DNA of 64,000 nt, from positions 97,770 to 161,769 of the forward strand of contig JAROBA010000002.1 of NCBI GenBank assembly GCA_029432815.1. The letters are read 5' to 3'. The translations under genes were made by a program, and so were the position numbers. This DNA comes from Pontiellaceae bacterium B1224. Lineage in GTDB: Bacteria > Verrucomicrobiota > Kiritimatiellia > Kiritimatiellales > Pontiellaceae. Positions 59,978-64,000 of the stretch are shown here, one piece after another. Numbering within the stretch: the stretch's first letter is position 1; every line of letters starts with the position of its first letter. The notes under the pieces are model-generated. The model had not been told where the DNA came from. It did no database searches and saw only the letters and a list, made by a program, of their open reading frames with translations.

Positions 59978-60053
59978 GCCCATGAAAACAAGAATGCGTC
60001 CTCCCCGTTAAAATGTTTGTACCCCGTCCGCTCCCTGCTAAGCTGTCTGGTCT

Positions 60054-61718
60054 ATGAGTGAATCAGTTCTAAAAACCTTCATTGCATCAGCATGCCTGAT
60101 TGCCCTGCCCGGTATCGCCGACTTTGTTGATACGCAACAGGTCTATCAGAAGCTGGATGCGAATCCGGAGGTGGTGATTAATTCACAGGGGCTGGCGCAG
60201 CATGACCTGTCGATTCGCGGGGCGGATTATTCCGCCTCGGGCGTTTCGCTGAACGGGTTGCGGATCCGGAGCCCGTGGTCGTCGCACTACAACACCGATG
60301 TTCCAATGATTGGAAATCTGTTCTCAGCTCCAACCGTTGAAACCGGGTTAAATAATGCTTCCGGCAATCTGGTCGGGACGGCCAATTTTAATACCCAGCC
60401 ACTCAACAAGGGCTCGCATTATTCCGCCGGCATCGGCACCAAGAAGCACTACGCCGCCACGCTGTATGCAAGCGGTGAAAACGTCGGCGGTTATTTTGAT
60501 TGGGAAAAGGCGCAGCGGATTGATTACAACGCCAACGATCTGGAGCGTTTCACCGGCGGTGCCCTGCTCCAGTTTCTGCATGAAGAGTGGCAGTTCGATT
60601 TCCTGGCAGCGAGCCAAAGTAAAGAGTTCGGAGCGCAGGGTTATTACGGCGCGCCGTCCACCACTTATGCCGAACAGCAGCTGGACGACACCGTGATTTT
60701 CGCGGGAGCCACGCGCGGTGATCTTTCCGATGCCTATTTTCAGGCTTCGGCTGTTTATCGCGATTTGCGCGATCAATATGCTGTGCATTCATCGCTCTTT
60801 TACAGCGACATCACTTCGCGGAACACCGGCCTCTCCGTGGAAGGCCGAACCATGGAAATCCAGAACATTGCGCTTAAACTGCGTGGTGGGCTCGAATATG
60901 AACAAGTCAGCGGAGACGTCACGAAAGACGACCGCACACGCGGCAATATTCTGATTATGCCGGAAGCACGGTTCGAACGCTTCACCATTTTCGCCGGACT
61001 GAACAGTGTTTTCCAAACCTCGGAAAGTGCCGACTTTCTTCCAAGGGTTGGAATCGACTGGTTCGTGACGGATAACGGGCGGATCTACGCGTCGTACACC
61101 GAAACGGAACAGCAGCCGGATTATCAGATGCTCTATTCCACGGCCCCGTTCCAAATCGGAAACCCGTTACTAGAGCAGCAGCAGTCCAAAAATGCGGAGC
61201 TGGGTTTTAAACAATTCCTGTCGGCCAGTTGCGACTGGCGCATCGGCACCTTTTTCCGGAATCTGGAAAATGCCAACGACTGGATTGCCTACACAGCGAC
61301 CGATCTCGGCGATTTGAATATTGCCGGCATCGATGCCGCGATTGCTTATTATCCTTCGGAAAATCTGAGGCTTCAGGCGTATTATCAGTGGGTGCATAAA
61401 GACAACTCGATTGAAAACGGGCTCTATGAAACGGACTATCCAGAGCAGCTACTGAATCTTTCCGCCTATTGGAAATTCCTGAATGAATACGCCATCGAAT
61501 TTGCTCAGACCACCCGCCTCCAGACCGAAAATACGCTGCGAACCAGCAGCGATTTCGGAGCTCTGGCATCTCTGGGCTTGCATTATTTCCCGCGTTACGC
61601 CGAGAATGTCCGACTTTCACTTTTGGTGAATAATCTGTGGAGCACCGACTTTCAGTCCATTCCCGGCCTGGAACCGCGCCCGACAGGTATTTTCGCCAGC
61701 ATTGCTATAGGTTGGTAG
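60054..61718 (+). CDS. TonB-dependent-receptor-like outer-membrane barrel
   Basis: 554 residues. After a signal-like start (FIASACLIALPGIADF), a plug-domain pattern VVINSQGLAQHDLSIRGADYSASG and VSLNGLRIRSPWSSHYN is followed by many beta strands with aromatic belts and a last strand ending IAIGW. It resembles BtuB/FepA-type receptors but lacks a visible TonB box, and at 554 residues is short. Cargo unknown; no riboswitch seen upstream. Palindromes at 60301 and 61039. Confidence 0.72.
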   Translation: MSESVLKTFIASACLIALPGIADFVDTQQVYQKLDANPEVVINSQGLAQHDLSIRGADYSASGVSLNGLRIRSPWSSHYNTDVPMIGNLFSAPTVETGLNNASGNLVGTANFNTQPLNKGSHYSAGIGTKKHYAATLYASGENVGGYFDWEKAQRIDYNANDLERFTGGALLQFLHEEWQFDFLAASQSKEFGAQGYYGAPSTTYAEQQLDDTVIFAGATRGDLSDAYFQASAVYRDLRDQYAVHSSLFYSDITSRNTGLSVEGRTMEIQNIALKLRGGLEYEQVSGDVTKDDRTRGNILIMPEARFERFTIFAGLNSVFQTSESADFLPRVGIDWFVTDNGRIYASYTETEQQPDYQMLYSTAPFQIGNPLLEQQQSKNAELGFKQFLSASCDWRIGTFFRNLENANDWIAYTATDLGDLNIAGIDAAIAYYPSENLRLQAYYQWVHKDNSIENGLYETDYPEQLLNLSAYWKFLNEYAIEFAQTTRLQTENTLRTSSDFGALASLGLHYFPRYAENVRLSLLVNNLWSTDFQSIPGLEPRPTGIFASIAIGW

Positions 61719-61726
61719 AAATTAAC

Positions 61727-61808
61727 TACAAAGACACAGAGTACACGAAGAATCATCCATTCAGAGATCCTGTAGAAACTTCGTGCTCTTGGCGCCTTTG
61801 TGTTAAAT
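61727..61808. repeat. ACAAAGACAC-type dispersed inverted repeat, copy 2
   Basis: Starts ACTACAAAGACACAGAGTAC and ends CTTGGCGCCTTTGTGTTAAA, the same family as 35440-35513, with complementary ends. It lies directly upstream of the rdgC-like gene, as the other copy does before bioH. Confidence 0.75.
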
Positions 61809-61828
61809 AATTTATTGAGGATTTTGAA

Positions 61829-62929
61829 ATGAGTTTTGAAAAAGGATCACTGAGTTTTCGTATGTTTTTCGCACAGCGGGATTTCGAGGAAGCGGATATT
61901 GAAAAGTTTGCCGCGGCTGCTTTTCCGCCACTGAATACGCTGGCTGAAGAAGAGATCCACGGCTGGGTGGCAGGCCGCCATATTCTGGACCGAACGATCA
62001 ACGAAGAAACGGCTTATCTGGGCGGCTATCTGCGTCTGACGCTGACGCAGGCAAAGAAAACCGTCCCCTCTTCCCTGTTGGCTGCGGAGTGTGCCGTTGA
62101 GGAAATGGCGGTGATGGAAGCCGAGGACAAGCAGTATCTGAATCAGACCCAGCGCTCGGAAATCAAGAAGAGCATTAAAGAGCGCCTGCTGCCGGAAATG
62201 CCACCCCAGCTCAAGGGCATGGACTTTGTTTTCGACGAACGCTCCCACATGATCTACTGCACCGCCACTTCGGAAAAGCAGCTCGATGCCTTTGTGCTGA
62301 CGCTGATGCAAACCACGGGCGTGGTGGCGCAGGTGGCCGATCCCGAAAACATTGCCAGCAAGGACGCCGGCGTTAATATTCAGAACTGGGCCCCCGCCAG
62401 CTTTTCGGATGAGCTCGAAGACGGTATGGTCGACGGCACCGCCGGACGTGAGTTTCTGATGTGGCTGTGGTTCTGCTCTGAAAAACGTGGCGGACTGGCA
62501 AATATTCCAGACGTTGGAGAAATGGCCTACATGGTTGAAGGGCCACTCACGTTCGTGATGGAGGGCAAAGGCGCCCATGAAATCACGTTGAAAAAGGGCG
62601 AGCCAATGCTCAGTCCGGAGGCGCGCACCGCCCTGCTCAGCGGAAAGAAGCTGAAAAAAGCCAAGGTGCAGTTTGTACGTGGAGAAGAAGTCTGGGCCTT
62701 CACTTTTGATGCCGATGACTTTGTTTTCCGCAGCCTGAAGCTCCCGCAGACGGAAACCTTCGACCGCGTGGGTAAATTTCAGGAGCGTATGGTGCTGCTC
62801 GAAACCTTCCGCCAAACTTTTTTCCACCTATACAGCGAATTCGTGAAAGAGCGCGACGATTCCAAGGCCTGGAAAGAAACCAAATCAACCATGCGTAAAT
62901 GGGTCGCCGACCGCCCCACCAGCGCCTAG
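61829..62929 (+). CDS. rdgC: RdgC-like recombination-associated protein
   Basis: 366 residues; E. coli RdgC is about 300. The middle (SEIKKSIKERLLPEMPPQL and KGMDFVFDERSHMIYC, SEKQLDAFVLTLMQTTG) follows the RdgC ring-protein pattern, where a family of DNA-binding proteins modulates RecA. Two inserted or extended segments account for the extra length, and the C-terminus ends in a helical tail (ETFRQTFFHLYSEFVKERDD). GAGGA upstream of the ATG. One palindrome at 62860 encodes KAWK. Assignment is by overall pattern; an alternative is a distant family member of different function. Confidence 0.6.
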   Translation: MSFEKGSLSFRMFFAQRDFEEADIEKFAAAAFPPLNTLAEEEIHGWVAGRHILDRTINEETAYLGGYLRLTLTQAKKTVPSSLLAAECAVEEMAVMEAEDKQYLNQTQRSEIKKSIKERLLPEMPPQLKGMDFVFDERSHMIYCTATSEKQLDAFVLTLMQTTGVVAQVADPENIASKDAGVNIQNWAPASFSDELEDGMVDGTAGREFLMWLWFCSEKRGGLANIPDVGEMAYMVEGPLTFVMEGKGAHEITLKKGEPMLSPEARTALLSGKKLKKAKVQFVRGEEVWAFTFDADDFVFRSLKLPQTETFDRVGKFQERMVLLETFRQTFFHLYSEFVKERDDSKAWKETKSTMRKWVADRPTSA

Positions 62930-63057
62930 GCAGCACCTTCCGTTTTTCCCGGGCATTGATGTTCTGGAAATACGGAACGGTTTCGTTTTCATCTATCCCC
63001 TGCCCATAAACCTGTGGCATCGCCCCTGCTACAGGCTGAGGTTAAGGAGTAATTAAA

Positions 63058-63636
63058 ATGAAAACGAAACTATCCCGTATATTTGCACCACCCGCTGAAG
63101 AGAAAATCGCCTTGAATCCCTCCACCCTTGTTTCGGATCTGGATTCAATCAAGACCAACCTGCACGAGGTTTATAACCTGAAACAGAAACGCTTCGGAAA
63201 CACATTGGTACATGTCCTGTGGCGCGAGATTGATCTTGAAGAAGCCTGGCCGAGCTCGCAGGAATTTCTACAGGAAACCTATAAGGAACTATGCCAAATT
63301 GCATTGCAACTGAACGTTACCCTGAAACAGCCCGAACTCATTGGCAGTTTTCGCAAGGCAATTGCCCTGTTTATTCAGCAAACAAACTGCATTATCGAAC
63401 AGGTCCAGTCTGATCCGGCTCCCCGATTCTTCAACCGCGATGAATTGATGAATATTGATGCCGGAATTTTTAAAATCCAGCACTCCATCACCCGCCTTAA
63501 TAAACATATTCTTACGGAATTCGACTTTACGCCCATACCAAAAAATCCGGCAAGACGCCCACAGCAGGTTTCCTCCCATCCGCAAAGCACTGAAGAATAT
63601 CTTATCTCTTCAGCTCTTTCTTCAGCAGCCGGATAA
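63058..63636 (+). CDS. Hypothetical helical protein
   Basis: 192 residues with an ideal ribosome site AAGGAG 8 bases upstream. Predominantly alpha-helical (TLVSDLDSIKTNLHEVYNLKQ and LQETYKELCQIALQLNVTLKQ), no membrane segment, no motif recognised. The last 35 bases overlap the converging aminotransferase gene. Confidence 0.6.
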   Translation: MKTKLSRIFAPPAEEKIALNPSTLVSDLDSIKTNLHEVYNLKQKRFGNTLVHVLWREIDLEEAWPSSQEFLQETYKELCQIALQLNVTLKQPELIGSFRKAIALFIQQTNCIIEQVQSDPAPRFFNRDELMNIDAGIFKIQHSITRLNKHILTEFDFTPIPKNPARRPQQVSSHPQSTEEYLISSALSSAAG

Positions 63637-64000
63637 ATTTTTCGCTCGGCTTGTGCTCTGCGCCCATCATGCAGGCTTGGATCCAATTGCGTTCCAGCAG
63701 GTAGGTGCTGCGGTAGCTAATCAGCACGCCGTGGTTTTTCAAGGCATCGCCGATGGATTCAGATGAATGAATCTCCGGCAGTGCAATGGTAACAACCGCC
63801 GGCATGGCGCAGGAGTCGGGCGCAAGAATCGGGGCGTCAATCTCGGCCAGTTTACGCCGGATACTTTTCGACCAACCGCGTACTTCTTCGTAGCGTGTAT
63901 CCCAGTTTTGCGCCTGCAGTGCCGCCAGAAGCGCATAGACCAGATTGGATTGGATTGTGAAGGGAATTCCCTCATTTTGCTGATAAATTCCAAGATCGAG
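63602..64000 (-). CDS. Class V aminotransferase, C-terminal part (runs off the window)
   Basis: The minus-strand frame begins beyond 64000 and ends at 63602; 132 codons are present. It reads LDLGIYQQNEGIPFTIQSN, LVYALLAALQAQNWDTRYEE and, later, AMPAVVTIALPEIHSSESIG, which is the small C-terminal domain of the serine/alanine-glyoxylate/aspartate class V PLP aminotransferases. The PLP lysine lies outside the window, so the specificity is open. Confidence 0.82.
   Translation of the reverse strand, partial: LDLGIYQQNEGIPFTIQSNLVYALLAALQAQNWDTRYEEVRGWSKSIRRKLAEIDAPILAPDSCAMPAVVTIALPEIHSSESIGDALKNHGVLISYRSTYLLERNWIQACMMGAEHKPSEKFIRLLKKELKR

Larger units (their letters stand above)
2631..62874. repeat. 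Dispersed 15-bp interrupted palindrome TTCCA-N5-TGGAA, 34 exact copies
   Basis: Exact copies start at 2631, 2717, 2789, 2931, 5085, 6131, 6969, 12669, 12840, 13059, 14703, 15178, 15989, 16148, 22170, 26211, 27125, 29303, 29804, 29857, 32128, 32205, 33362, 34074, 35970, 36212, 44687, 48019, 48736, 50492, 54530, 60301, 61039 and 62860. Near copies with one or two changes include 13211, 17350, 19437, 21128, 29771, 34735, 61011 and 61254. The centre is mostly purine-NNN-pyrimidine, and flanks are often T-rich on the left and A-rich on the right. Only three copies are clearly intergenic. In the commonest frame it encodes FQxLE. Confidence 0.9.

Overview
This 64 kb window is bacterial chromosome of moderately high GC, with genes on both strands in short operons. 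The gene content is Gram-negative: two outer-membrane barrel candidates, a TonB-dependent-receptor-like barrel, a lipoprotein, and AcnB, ProBA, IlvD, PrmA, Def, DjlA, RimB/RimK, PPK2 and RdgC-like proteins. One tRNA gene, tRNA-Asp(GTC), is present. No rRNA, CRISPR array, transposase or prophage is seen. Together with the very high density of short palindromic and stem-loop repeats, this suggests the PVC superphylum, perhaps Kiritimatiellota or Lentisphaerota; the taxonomic guess is inference only.

Layout. 0-9 kb: the start of a Gfo/Idh/MocA oxidoreductase, a lipoprotein, a DUF1971 protein, a VF530 protein, djlA, a coupled thiF-cupin-gloB operon, proBA, and a WecA-like transferase fused to a nucleotide-sugar-epimerase-type sensor domain. 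9-22 kb: tRNA-Asp, acnB, an N-acetylglutamate synthase-like fusion, def, a B12-binding radical SAM protein carrying in-frame repeat insertions, prmA, a membrane EEP phosphohydrolase, a UvrD/Rep helicase and a YihY/BrkB membrane protein. 22-34 kb: an outer-membrane protein, a decayed second copy of the 3' end of ilvD, a PAS histidine kinase, ilvD, an alkaline-phosphatase-like/TPR fusion, a Ca/Na antiporter, and AKR, SDR and CPBP proteins. 34-38.6 kb: bioF, bioH-like, and the rimB-rimK-M14 peptidase trio. 38.6-47.5 kb: a leftward block of GH63-like glycosidase, LapA-like protein, CorA, MscS, DUF432, phosphofructokinase, second MscS and PPK2, which looks like an ion and osmotic-stress block. 47.6-60 kb: bioC, bioD and bioA in the same direction but separated by a SNF2 helicase with its SWIM partner, an OLD-like ATPase/DUF4276 pair, a nuclease-gene remnant with three perfect hairpins, and an AAA ATPase/S8 protease pair matching the IetAS defence or toxin-antitoxin architecture. 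60-64 kb: a TonB-dependent-receptor-like barrel, an RdgC-like protein, a hypothetical protein, and the 3' end of a class V aminotransferase.

The most striking non-gene signal is a 15-bp interrupted palindrome, TTCCA-N5-TGGAA, usually with purine and pyrimidine at the inner edges. I count 34 exact copies plus about a dozen near copies, against about 0.06 expected by chance. Most lie inside genes, where the commonest frame encodes Phe-Gln-X-Leu-Glu. Other dispersed repeats are in-frame palindromic insertions in the radical SAM gene, an AAACGTG tandem and its relatives, and ACAAAGACAC-type inverted repeats upstream of bioH and rdgC. The biotin locus appears to be a landing site for defence modules.
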